A stretch of DNA of 64,000 nucleotides, from positions 40,249-104,248 of the forward strand of contig WOGZ01000105.1 in the NCBI GenBank assembly GCA_009733775.1, read 5' to 3'. The translations under genes and the position numbers were made by a program. The DNA is from Alectoria sarmentosa. Taxonomy: Eukaryota > Ascomycota > Lecanoromycetes > Lecanorales > Parmeliaceae. Positions 11,687 to 23,258 of the stretch are shown in pieces. Positions within the stretch are counted from its first letter, which is position 1, and every line of letters begins with the position of its first letter. Under the pieces are notes generated by a model. That model did not search any database. It worked only from the letters and a program-made list of their open reading frames with translations, and was not told the origin of the DNA.

Positions 11687-14600
11687 GACTGCGGTTGCGA
11701 TGCGAAGTTATTGGTAGAAGCAAGCGGGCGAGCTGCAATCTCAGGAGCCTCGAAGACGAGAGCGAAGCGAGGGCTGTGACCGTAAAAGCGGTACATTGAG
11801 GGTATGTACGACGTCTTATATGAGAATACTGGGGGAGCATGGCTTGAGGCCAAGTGCCGAGCGAATATTGAGCCATGGTGTAGGGTGGAATCTAGTCCAG
11901 TTGAGAAGAGCACCTTGCTGCATGTATCAATCTTGTCCGTTGACGAGGTTGGCAAAATGTTGCGAAGCCACAGAGATGCCAAGAGGAAAAGGCGAGTTGC
12001 GACAATGCTGCAGGCATCGCATAGAAGACGGGCAACCTGTCTTTATAGAACGTGCTCAAAAGAGTCAATCTTATAGGCCAAGACTTGGGTGCGGGATCGC
12101 GGAAGGGTGCTGCTAACAGGGGGAAGCTCCAAGGTAATTGGGCCCGGCCAGACCCTTGACGAGGCTTGGCACCTGGGGCGCCACAGGCTTGCTCCCCCAC
12201 AGGGTCCAAAGGGGCAGGAATGGCGGCGGCTCACGCGAGAATCCCTCCGCCAAGGCACCCTTTTCTATCTTGTCAACTGATTTGTCCAGCTTTGGCATAC
12301 AGCCATCATGCCATGGACATGTTCATTGGACGTTACGCCACCCACTGAGCTCCTTCCACGCTTATGTACCATCGGTCGAGACATATCAACTCTCTTTCTC
12401 AAGAGGGTGCACCTCTTTTAAAGCCATCCGACGCCTCTAGATCAAGATGCTGTCCACGTGTTTCTTCCTGCACTTCATCCTTGGGGTCAGAGTGTCAAAA
12501 CACTATTGGGCATGTACATGTGGGAAAGTCACCGACTTGATCCGTGGCTTGTAGACATTGTCCGTTCCCCAGGCCGATTACATTAAGATTTTGGGCAGTC
12601 TATGCATCTTTTGTCTGAACGAAAAATATCAAATTTCTTGGCGCTGTCAAAAGAACGTGTCGATGCTCCCATGCTTTAAAGCATGACACGCGATGTGGCT
12701 TTGGTTCGAGAAAACATTGCCCCATCCAATAAGTCCGCCCCCACCTACCAGAAACTATCCACCCCAGCGAGACCTCAAGTCTTCATCGCTCTCGTCGAGC
12801 TAGTGATTAATTTCCTAGACGAGACTTCCTAAGATACAGCCATGCACTAAGCACTTGTCCAAAAGACTGAAGCGAGTCTTTCAGATGTTCCTCTTCAAGT
12901 CATTAAATGTGTGAAACGTGATCAGTCGTGCCGGCGAAATACCCGAAAACTTCAGCGGCTCCATCACATCATTCTTGCCAGAGACCAAGAGCCCGGCCCT
13001 TTTACCTTGCTTGGTAACCTGCAGAGCTTTGCATCCACTTTAATGCTGATACACACACGGAAACACCTGCATCACTTCAAGCGCTAGCGGCTGCGAGAAG
13101 TCTATGAGGCAGTATTTGCGTCAGCAGCTCGACCCCGATGTTGACGATAAACATCTGACAAAAAATAGCCTATCATTCTTGTTGCTTTCATTGAAAATGA
13201 GGTATCTACCTTCCCAACCCCAAGCATAAGGGGAAAAGAACCTCACTATTCATGTTTGAGCTACCCAACACCCTGGAAGTCAGTTCCCCGGAAATCGAGA
13301 TCAATGCCCATCGAATCCACAGTTCAGCCGACGGCAACAATATCTTCTACGCCGCACCTACCAAACTCATACTCAGATTAATATTCTAGAAACCTAAGCA
13401 TGATGAAGAAGAAATTCAGAATTGCTGACGTCCACTGAGTCATATTTGTCGGTTGCAGATTCCAACCTGACGACATCGAAACCCCCTTCAAAAACGCAGT
13501 GCTTATACACTACAGCCTTGTCAAGGCGTCTCGTGTTATACGTCTTCATCTCACACCTCACAAAACCCAACGGCCCAGCTCTCGATGCTCTCTACACAAC
13601 ACATGCCGACGAAAGAGAGAGTAATAAGACCAATCACCATTCACGACTCAATTTCTAAATCAAACAGCTTCGTCTTCAACCATCTTCCACAATCTTTCAC
13701 AACAACCTTCACAACAGAAGTCAGCCCCCTTGCGGATATCGCCATTAGTGTACAGGTCCGTAAGGGGTAAACACCCCCATTTCTGCCTGTCTAGACAGTC
13801 GATGAAAATCAAACAACGAGCCTCCCAAGTGTTGTTCATGAGAAGGGACACTCAAGGAATATCTTGCAGTCATTCTCCGCGTTTCTTTATCTCGTCAATT
13901 TTCTTGGTCCTGACTGCCGACTCGATCATTCATAAATCAGATATCACTTGAGCCTCCCAAAAAAAAATAGACCACAACGTTATCCCGTGATCTCTGAAGT
14001 CCAAGGTCTAAGATCTTAACCTGTTTCGAAAGCTCACTCCGCACCCACATCCTCATGTCCACTGCATACATCGTCAACAATCCCTTCAACCGACGCATCA
14101 TCACCCCAAAAAGCCCCACACATCACCAACTGCAACATAAAGCCCAAAACCCCCGACCTCTTCTCATCGCCAACGCTACATCAACTTCTTCCACTTCATT
14201 TCACTTCCCTTCACTCCACTCCGCTCCACACGCCCATTCCGAAACTCCCTCATACATCTTAAATATCCCCCTCATTTCAAATATCGCAAATATCTTCCTC
14301 ATCTCAACCCCCCCCTCCTTCCATCTCGTCCCTTCACCATCCCAAATACAAACATCACCCCTTATCCCCTCCTCCCCAACACAACATCATCCCACCTACC
14401 TTCAACCCACCCCCTCGTACACCCCCCCACAAAATCGCTCCGAAATCCATCACGGTTCCCAACCCCCCACCCTATCAATCACATGCACTCAGTACTCATA
14501 TCGAATCCCACACTCTTGCTCCTCCTCGAGTCAACGCTATCAACCACATTAAAAACAAGATAACGTTCGCAATTCATTCTCTACAAAAGAATAATGCATC

Positions 14601-15365
14601 CTGTATCTCCAACAGCAGCTATGTTTCGATATGCACTCGCGGTATCGGCACATACGCTTCACAATCATATGAATCAAACAACCGACCTCGTACACGCATA
14701 CACCGACATTATTCTTTCGATCTTGCCGCTTCAAGAAAGTTGTACAATCAATAAAAAACGCTACCTTTCCGAAACACGAATATCATTCGACTATCGACCT
14801 CCGTTTTACCATCACCAAATAAGATTTCAGATCAAAACAGCACCTCCCTTTACAGACTACATATGTGCTCACAGATCTAGCGCCCAGTCAGCCCTAACCA
14901 CTTCAACCCCCCAGTCTCTCCAACTGTTATATTCATCTCATACATTCAATCCTCCCCAGGTTCACAACGTTTGAAAAAAAAGAAAAAAATCAACATAGGA
15001 ATCGTGACACCCTTACTCAACTCAATCCTCAATCGATGATTCAAAATCATTTCATAAATCCCCTCGCGCATGCACGATAGCATTATCTAATCTACACGTA
15101 TAAGTTTAAATTGTTAAATTATGTCATCTCATTTCATCGCGTTTTATTATTGTTATTAAACATTTTTTTAAATTCAACTCTCAATTTTCTTTTTATTTAA
15201 TCATTTCAAAATAATTCTTACGCATATTATATGTATTTCTTTCATTTCAATATATATTATTATACGAATTTATTATATATAATATTTTTTTATTAATTAT
15301 TATATAATCTTATATTTATATTTATAAATTTACTTTTAAATAAATTAATCTCATAAAGCTTTTTG

Positions 15366-15450
15366 TTATTTATTTATTTATTTATTCATTTATTCATTTA
15401 TTCATTCATTTATTCATTTATTCATTCATTCATTCATTTATTCCCTTATT
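15366..15450. repeat. ATTT/ATTC tetranucleotide repeat
   Basis: Imperfect tandem TTAT/TTCAT units run about 85 bp directly downstream of the AT-rich core. Confidence 0.85.
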
Positions 15451-15651
15451 CACTGCATCTTTACACATTCCCGCTCACATAAACCTTCTTATAAACCTCT
15501 CAATCAACTCAACCGTCTTTCACGCCGCGTCAAGCCAAGCCAAAATCCAACCTTCATTTATTTATTCATTCATTCAACGCACTTTGCCATTCCATTCCAT
15601 TTCATTCTTTTCTCTTATCTTAACTCAGTTAATCCGTCAACATCCTCGATT

Positions 15652-15998
15652 GAGACAATCCTTTCCTTTCTCCTTTTCTTCCCTTCTTTTTTTTCTTCTC
15701 TTTTTTCCTTTTTTTTTCTTTCCTTTTTTTCTTTTTTTCTTTTTTCCTTCCTTGTTTTCTCTTTTTTTTTCTTCTCTTTTTTTCTTTTTTTTTTTTTTCT
15801 CTTTTTTCTTTTTTTTTTTCTTCTCTTTTCTTCTTTTTTTCTTTTCTTTTTTTCTTTTCTTTTTTTTTTTTCTTTTTTCCTTCATTCCTTTCCTCCCTTT
15901 CATCCTTTCTTCCTTCCTCTCTTCCTTTTTTCCTTCCTTCCTTCCCTCCCTTTTTTCCCTTCCTCCTTTCCTTCCTACCTACCTACCTACCTTTCCGC
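15652..15998. repeat. polypyrimidine (T/C) tract, about 345 bp
   Basis: Nearly uninterrupted T and C on the plus strand, ending in CCTA repeats and followed at 16070-16095 by an A-rich run. Such mirror-like polypurine-polypyrimidine DNA can form triplexes. The open frames on both strands are artefacts (poly-Phe/Ser or poly-Lys/Glu). Confidence 0.9.
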
Positions 15999-16482
15999 CC
16001 CCATCCATTCAACCATCAATTCAGACAGTCTCGCGCAGTCTCACGCACGTCTTTTAGAAGAAGCAGCCAAAAAAAAAAAAAAAAAGAAAGAGAAAAAAAA
16101 ACAAAGGGGGGGGAAGGGGGTGATTCATGCGAGGTTTGATGCACATGGCAGATACAATACAGAGGAGACAGACGTTTCTGCAGATTCGGTGATGTATGTA
16201 GAGATTTCGCAGTGAAAGGATGAAAGAATGAATGAAAGAATGAAGACGAATCAATGTGGGGAGGTAATAAACGTTGTCTAGTCGCAGTCGAGCATCGCAG
16301 GGCCCTTTTTTCCAAGAACCTTAACTTAGTCCAGATGCCATCATCAATCTCAATCGACTTTTTATCAAATCCTGACCCGAGAGAGAGAGCCACAGGGTTT
16401 CACCAATGTACCATTCGTATATACAGCATACACACATTCCACAATTATTTCACAATCCCAATCCCAACCCCAACCCGCAAGC

Positions 16483-17913
16483 TCAAACGTCCGAGACAAC
16501 AAAATCGACCGTTTTCGTAATACCCATGACCCTCACCTCGCCGCCATCATCATCATCATCATCATCGATACTCCGACCCCTCGTCGCCGTGGCCTGGGCC
16601 GTGGTCGTGGACAAGGGGATCGCATCATCGCCCCAGGGATCATTGACGTTGGACCTCCGGTTGTTCGGCGGAGGAGGGGCATTATTATTGAAGATGGCAT
16701 GCGTCTGATTGATATTATTGTTGCCGTCGTCGGCGGCGTCGAAATGGCCGCTCCCGTCCGTCTTGTCGATTTCGTGGAACTCGCTATAGGTCCTGCTGCG
16801 GCTGGCGGTGTCGCGGGTGGACTTGCCGATGCCGTAGCGGTACAGTCGGACGGCCGGGGCGCGCAGGGCGGGGAGGCAGGCGCAGATGATGCCGGTGCCG
16901 CCTTCGATTTCGGCCCAGATGGTGGCGTTGACGGAGCCCCCTTTTGGACATGTCAGCAGACAGATGCGATTGCATTTGTGCGGGGAGGGAGGGATGGAGC
17001 GGACATGTTGGTTCTTTTGATTTGGCCGATGCGGGCAGTGAGACGATTCGCATGATGCTGGTGGCGACGACGAACCATCCCAAAAGGAAGACGGCCGCCA
17101 GAGACAGCTTTTGCGTCCATTTGAGTTGCAGCCTCCAGATCGCCGGCATCGGCATGATGATGATGATGAGATCGCAGATGGTGTTGAAGGCGGCGTAGGC
17201 GTACCAAGAGGCACCAAGATTGAAGCAGCTGCCAGGGATTTGCCTGTCCCAGACTCTGTGTATGGGGTTGCATTCGAAGACCGAGGTGATGGCGAACGCG
17301 AATGATCCGACTAGTATTACACCGGCGAGGATGTGGGCGAACCTTTTTAGCGTCCATTGAGTGAATATTCTGAGGTAGAGGAAGAGGACGGCGAGTTTTG
17401 TAAAGGCGACGAGGAATTTATACACGATCTGGCATCCGTACCAAAACTGCAGATTTTGTTAGCCCCAATTTCGAAGGGAGTCTGGCGATAGGTTCGAACC
17501 ATAATAGCCTTTTTAAGATCGAATGGGGGAAGATCGATAGCATGGTGTCCAAACCCATATTGTACAGCTGTTCTCGATGTCAGACCTTGTTGGATGAGGT
17601 CTATGATATTCAACTTACTGGTAAGGCCTAGGCCTGTATGTAACCAATCCGCCAGCTATGTCTTTGTCAACGATACCCTCCACCATCAAAGTTTAGATAG
17701 GCGACTGACGATAGCAAGAAGAATAAAGAGGTCATCCAGTCCAAGACCCTTTGGCTGATAGTATTTCCATCCCAATCGTACGGCAACAATGACCGTCGCA
17801 GGCACCACCATTCCAATATAAACGGCGTTCAATTCCGGTCCTCGATCTGGGACTCCTGTCGGTATGCTGTGCAGGGCGGGGTTTGGCCTTCCCACAGGGA
17901 GGGCTGGCGACAT
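16483..17913 (-). CDS. PTH11/rhodopsin-like seven-helix integral membrane protein
   Basis: Five exons (17913-17710, 17655-17619, 17567-17500, 17446-17005, 16940-16483) give 402 residues. The structure fits the fungal rhodopsin-domain family (satratoxin SC4-like, related to PTH11 receptors): GLGLDDLFILLAI in helix 2, YGFGHHAIDLP, FWYGCQIVYK.. then KLAVLFLYLRIF, NTICDLIIIIMPMPAIWRLQL, and EPTWGSVNATIWAEIE with GIICACLPALRAP in helix 7. The cytoplasmic tail (about 130 residues) is hydrophilic with Asn, Pro and Asp runs, including eight Asp. Two introns have non-consensus GT donors (GTCAGT and GTCCGC), chosen because they restore family sequence across the joins. Members sit in the plasma membrane; some relatives act as surface sensors, but the ligand is unknown. 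No CFEM domain precedes the helices. Confidence 0.85.
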
Positions 17914-19357
17914 CTTGGTGGTTGATCGCTTGTTGAGATGTGTACGCCTGTCTTTCGCTGCTGTGTTCGGTTTGTGCCGAGCTTCGCTGGTGCTCCAAGC
18001 TGGGACGAGGTTCTAAGGCTCAACCTATCACACCCAGCCGCGGCTGAAGATTCGAGGTACATAAGAAAATCTCCTCTTTTTCGTGCCAAGAGTTTCTTGC
18101 TGGATCGAAGGTGACAATGACCTGGATTCTCTCTCACCTCAATGGCTTCAATTATACAGTTGAAGTCAAGAGGAAAGAATCGACAATTACAACGACTTCC
18201 TCTCGCTCCATAATTCTGACGTGCTCCCGCGGGTGGGCTTGTGGTCACTATCACCAGGTGACCAGGGACATGGATGGAAGCTTTAGTCTGCGCCATCTGG
18301 TTCCTGATCTTCGAGCACGAGACGGGAGCTAAGGTTTGGCATGGTTCCTCGTGCCGATCATGCCACATGTAAGTCACCATGCGCAGAGTCAGGGGCGAGA
18401 CGGATGCTGCACCCTTGACGCCGTCCGAGTGTCCGGCAGATGCCAGTCGGGACCCATAGTATCTTTGACGAATCATGAAGTTATTCGTAATACTGATAGG
18501 TTCTTACGAATTCATGTGAGAAATCCTCAGACGGGAATGTCGCAACGCGACTTTTTGACTGGATAGTGGGAAGTGTGTTCCCCGTGATCAGCTGTAGGAA
18601 TTCATATCGGATGTGATGAGATATGGGAAAGACGCCGACGATATCACCAATTGACGACCCCTGTCTCCCTTCCTTCCTTCCTTCCTTACTTTCTTTCTTT
18701 CTTTCCATCCCGCCCACGTTCTCTCTTTCAGGCTTCCAGCTCGGTCTCCGAAGCACGTCCCCAACCTCCACAGGAATTGATAACAAAACTCCAGCCAGAT
18801 GGCTACGCCTTGACCATGTCATTATGCTTCCATAGGCTGCCCCGCTAGGATTTTTAACATTGTGTTCCCCGCATTAAACAGCAAGTTACGTAAGACCCCG
18901 AAGTGAAAGAATGAAAAAAGAAAAAAAAAAAGAAAAAAAAAATGGAGTTATAAACGAGTGAATCGATTGGATGGCCGAGAATCCCTCGGGAGCACCTCCC
19001 CATGATCCATCCCCTGAACGCTCGACCCCACAGTGGTTGTTTATCGGAGCCAATCAAATTCGACATCACACCACCACACCCGTCACACAGAGTTTGCACT
19101 TTGCCCTATTGGCAGATGGACAGTGTGCGCATCTAGCGTACCCGCGCACGTGCTGGGGTCTGGGTCCCAGCATCCACCGTGCGCCGGTAGCTACTGTATT
19201 GCGCGTCATTATAGCGCCAAGCCACCAACGAGCAGGCTGGGGATGCCGTCCGGCCCCCGGGGCTGCAGCTTGTTCTGCTCGGTGCGGGGATAGATTCTCA
19301 ACGAGCCTATGAGGGCTTCGGATGCGCTTCACAGAGTTTTTTTTATACACATTTTCA
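17914..19357. other. intergenic, no gene seen
   Basis: Upstream region of the rhodopsin-like gene and downstream region of the MFS gene. Holds a CTTCC/TTTC run (18663-18705) and an A-rich run (18915-18942). Short frames lack motifs. Confidence 0.5.
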
Positions 19358-20993
19358 TCACAAATCACGGTGGAACCCGGGCTGCCCCAGAGCATGCCGC
19401 CACTTTTCGCCCACCAAAATCAGCGCAAGCACGGGCAGCGACACTGCAAAGTTGATAAACGCAAAAGTGATCCACGCGTTTTGGAAGCCAACCTTGGTGC
19501 CCAGCTTGACTGCGTAGAAGCCGACGCAAAAGCCGAAGATTTGACGGCCGAAGTTGAGAAGGGATCCGATCTCTGCTGCTTGCTGTCTGTAGCACTGCAC
19601 TCAATGTCAGCAACACCGGCAGAGGTGGATGTATTAGGAAAGGAGAAGAGGTTCACCTCGGCGGTATAAGTATACACCACAGTCGTCGCAATTTGCAGCC
19701 CAAAACTCGCAATTGCAATCCCAAAGCCCGTACCAATCGCGTGCAGCTTGTGCGTCAAGCATACGCCCTCAATAATGATGCCCGAGGGTAAGAGCACAAT
19801 GGCCGGGAACAGCGCCAGCAGCCTATCCTCCGGCTTCCTCACCCCGTTTCTAGCCAGCGCACGCTTCTCACTGATCCAATCGGACAGCCCACCAGCCACC
19901 AACTCCCCAATCACACTGCCCACTGTCAAAGGGACACCCAGTAGCACGCCCGTCTGATATGGCTGGTATTTGTAGACTTTTAAGAATATGTTCGCAGACG
20001 TAATGATGAATAGGATGCTGCCGTAGCCAAAAGAGACGGAGTAGTACAGGGTTGGGAGTAGGACGCTGGGGTACATGAGCATCTGGATCGGACGGAAGAA
20101 ATCGATGATTTTGAGAGAGCGCGTCGAATGAGCTTTTCCGCGCATGGTCATGTTTTCCATCCATGATCCGTACGGTCTTTGGGCGCGTTCGGCAGAGTGC
20201 GAGTAAAGCGTCTCCGGGACCGTAAAGATGAAGAGAGGCAGCATGAATGCCGTAATGATGGCCGGAATGTAGAAACACCAATGCCACGTCAGGGTATGCT
20301 TCACGATGTAGCCTCCAGCAATCGGCGCAATATGTCCACCCGTAATCAACGATAGGGTATAGATTCCCATATAGAAGCCTCTCTCATGCTCAAAGAACAG
20401 ATCGGTCACCGTCGCGCTACCCAGACCAAGCGCAACACCGCCGAAGAATCCATTGAGGGCGCGGAAGGCAATCAGCTCGCCGTATGTGCTGGATGCGCCG
20501 GAGGCAGCGGAGGTTGCGATTGCGACGGAGATGCTAATGATGTAGATGGGACGTCGGCCGTAAACATTGGCGATTGGGTTCCAGAAGAGAGAGGAAGCGC
20601 CGACGAAGGCGATGAAGACAGAGGTAACGTAGGCGGTTTCGGTCAGGTCTTTGTGGAGGGATTTGGAAAGGGGGACGAAGGCGGGTGTCTAGAGATGCTC
20701 ATGTTAGCTTATAACCCAGACTGCTCTGGCTATATTGATGGAGGACATACGATTAAAGAAGCGCTGAAAAGAGCCAAGAATGCCAGCAGCGACACTTGCA
20801 ACAGTACGAGGATTTTGAGCCACAACGTCCAATTCAATGGGTCCAGAGGGTCTGAGGTTGGCTGAGGCACCAATGGAATGCCTCTTTTGTCGAGTTTGGC
20901 ATCTGTTGCTTGCGAGGAATTGGAATGGACATGCTTGCTCTCGCTGTCAATGCTGCTGGTCTCGACATCCTTTCCAGAGGGGCCGAACGCCAT
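19358..20993 (-). CDS. MFS transporter, DHA1 (drug:H+ antiporter-1) type
   Basis: Three exons (20993-20751, 20688-19657, 19594-19358) give 503 residues. The N-terminal tail of about 55 hydrophilic residues ends in DPLNWTLW, the entry motif of fungal DHA1 carriers. Helix 2-3 loop: NVYGRRP (motif A). Helix 4-5: GLGSATVTDLFFEHERGFYMG, as in this family, then the PIAGGYI region of helix 5 with WHWCFYIPAI. Twelve helices are expected, with the long central loop around HSAERAQRPYGSW. Probably exports a small organic compound across the plasma membrane. It is divergent from the FAD monooxygenase at 21520, so import or export of that enzyme's substrate or product is a reasonable inference. Introns are 62 and 62 nt with canonical ends. 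Substrate unknown. Confidence 0.88.
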
Positions 20994-21519
20994 GATGGCG
21001 CAAAGAATTTATTATGTACAGTCTCGTCTTTTGTTTACGCAAGGAGCCAGCAATGTCAAAATGCAAAAGAAGGTCTGAGGGTGATTTAACGGTGGTTTTG
21101 TAGAATGAGGAAGCCATTGAATTTTCGTTCAGCTTCGGAAGAACACCCATAGGCAAAGCAAAAATGGCAGCCCCAGAAGCTAGAGCAGCAAATTCTACGC
21201 GAGCTGGACCACTGCATGCTAGCTGCTGATGCGAACGCCCAAGCGTCGCTGCGTCACCAATCCCCCCTCGCTTATTGTCTTGCGCAGGGGGGGGGGGCCG
21301 AAACCCTAATAGATGATGCAAAAATGATGCACTTCTCCACGTGCAATTTGTAGATCTCGGTACCTGGATCACGGATTACCCGGTAAGTGGGCCCGGGTTC
21401 CTCACGAATACGACTTACCCGACGGCGACAATAGGCTATAGGTACGATATGTTCTGGATTCAAGTAGTGAAAATTCGCCAGAATTCAACATAGAATTCGT
21501 AGATAGAAACGAGTAGACA
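20994..21519. promoter_or_regulatory. shared divergent promoter region
   Basis: The 526 bp between the MFS start (leftward) and the monooxygenase start (rightward) must hold both promoters. A G run (21287-21297) and ACTTACCCG/GATTACCCGG-like sites are visible near 21370-21420. No defined factor-binding site is claimed. Confidence 0.55.
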
Positions 21520-22889
21520 ATGGGACCCAAGGACAATGAACCATTCCGTATCGCCATCATCGGCGGCGGCATCGGCGGTCTCTTCACTGCCCTCTCCCTC
21601 TACCACCACTGCAAAAACGACAACATAGCCATCGACGTTTACGAGCAAGCGTCGCAATATTCCGAAATAGGCGCTGGAGTTGGCATCGGCGTCAATGCCG
21701 CCAAACTTCTGCATCGAATTGGCTTAGGAGATGCCATGAACAATATCGCTGGTGACAGGAAGGGAGTCTGGATTTCTTTCCGCAGGTTCGATAACGGAGG
21801 CGACATTGTGACTGTGCCGTCGCCGTCGAACGATCAGCAGAAGATTAGACAGCTGCCTGTTCATCGGGCTGAATTCTTGGAGGTGCTGCTGAGTGCTGTG
21901 ATGGAGAGGGGGGCGGCAACGTTGCATACGAAGAAGATATGTAGGAATGTTGAAGTGGGCGTCATTCCTTTTGCCATACGCATGGTAGCTAAATGTCACA
22001 GGAAGATGGGGAATTAGCTCGGATAAATTTCAAAGATGGAACAAATGCAACAGCAAACCTAGTCGTGGGCTGCGATGGCATCCATTCCAGCCTGCGCGCG
22101 CAATTCGCACCCGAGAATCCCACATACAGCGGTAGGATAGCCTATCGCGGGCTCGTCCCCACTTCAAAGATCGAAGCATGGTGGCCCTTTGAGACATATT
22201 CCGTAAGCTGGTTATGTAAAGACAAGCATTTTTTCGTCTTTCCCATCAGCCAGAACCGGACTTTGAATATCGTTGCCTTTGTATCAACACCAGATGACAG
22301 ATTGGGAGGTCTCCGGGAGAGTTGGACTTCAACAGGAGAGCGCAGTCAGCTCGCGAAAGATTTTGAAGACTTCGAGGAGACGGTGAGGAGGGTGATTGGA
22401 TGTATGGACGAGAAGCCTTCAAAGTGGATCCTGAATGACCGAGAGCCGTTGGAGCAGTGGGTTTGGGCTGAGGGGAAGGTTGTGTTGATGGGAGATGCGG
22501 CTCATGCCATGTTGCCACATCAAGGCAAGCTCGATTGACTGACTCAAAAAACTTTGGCTAACCTTGACCCAGGAGCTGGAGCTGGCCAAGCCATCGAAGA
22601 CGGCTACATCCTCGGCCGCGCTCTCCACGACTGCCTCAGCTCACAAGGTAGCGTTCAAAAGTGGGCCGGCCTCTATCAAGATGTACGGCTCCCCCGAGCA
22701 CAGAAAGCGCAGCGAACGGCTCGAGAAGCGGGCGATGTGTACGAAATGCAAGCGGAAGGGTTAAAAGGTGTAGATTACGACGCTTGTTTACCCAAGGTGA
22801 GAGAGCGGTTGAAAGATCGGATGAAGTGGGTTTGGTCGGAGGAGATTGATGATGCGTATGAGAGCGAGAGGGCTAAGATGGCCGAATGA
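21520..22889 (+). CDS. FAD-dependent monooxygenase, salicylate hydroxylase-like
   Basis: Three exons (21520-21954, 22002-22524, 22573-22889) give 424 residues. Class A flavoprotein monooxygenase: Rossmann GGGIGG at residues 15-20 binds the ADP part of FAD, followed by VYEQASQYSEIGAGVGIGVNA as in salicylate hydroxylases. The DG motif is VGCDGIHSSLR. The GD motif spans the last junction: VVLMGDAAHAMLPHQ joined to GAGAGQAIEDG. It should use NAD(P)H and O2 to hydroxylate an aromatic or related ring. The last intron (22525-22572) begins with GC, not GT (AAG/GCAAGC ... CCCAG); reading it as GC-AG restores the invariant GD motif. The first intron donor (GTGGGC at 21955) is weak, but the frame requires it. 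Cytosolic; no signal or tail anchor. Its divergent MFS neighbour suggests a two-gene catabolic or detoxification unit. Confidence 0.9.
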
Positions 22890-23258
22890 AAAGCTGGTCA
22901 TAACGTGTGGTGAGGACTATGAAAGTTCTGCTTCTCGTATCGCACAGGTGATCAAAACATCAATCAAGCAATCCACGCCACCTTGAGAAAGTACGAAAAC
23001 CCAGCCATTCATTCACGGCCTGCATGTTCCTCACGCACGTTCCTGACCGACTTGCGCACAAAACCGCAATGGTTGGTTCGAACTCGCAATTCTTACATTC
23101 TTAGCTGCTCCAATGTCTCACCCCCTGCCCGCTACATTCCGCCGCCGAACCCACCATCCATTTATCATCCTCTCCCCTTCCCCAACTTCCCATCCCCCAT
23201 CTCCATCCCCCCTCCATCCTCCCCCCCCCCCAAAACCTCCTCTCAGCAATCTTCCACC
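22890..23258. other. intergenic
   Basis: Separates the monooxygenase from the next gene. The final 100 bp are C-rich and probably belong to the leader of the Pro-rich protein gene. Nothing else is seen. Confidence 0.5.

Larger units (their letters stand above)
11687..16482. other. long gene-poor region
   Basis: No gene is supported over 4.8 kb. The first kilobase is the upstream region of the phosphate transporter. From about 13.9 to 16.0 kb the plus strand is strongly pyrimidine-biased, which creates long but meaningless Ser/Pro/Phe-rich frames. An AT-rich core at about 15090-15360 (TTTATTATATATAATATTT) could be an origin- or scaffold-attachment-like element, but nothing proves it. Confidence 0.5.

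Noticed and set aside
14055..14552. 165-codon plus-strand frame
   Set aside because: It is Ser/Pro/His/Thr-rich purely from the pyrimidine bias of the region, with no motif, no splice support and no start context.
15637..16057. Poly-Phe and poly-Lys frames on both strands
   Set aside because: Produced by the T/C tract; not protein genes.
16483..23000. Secondary-metabolite cluster around receptor, MFS porter and monooxygenase
   Set aside because: No core synthase, tailoring set or pathway regulator is present in the window; only a two-gene divergent unit is supported.
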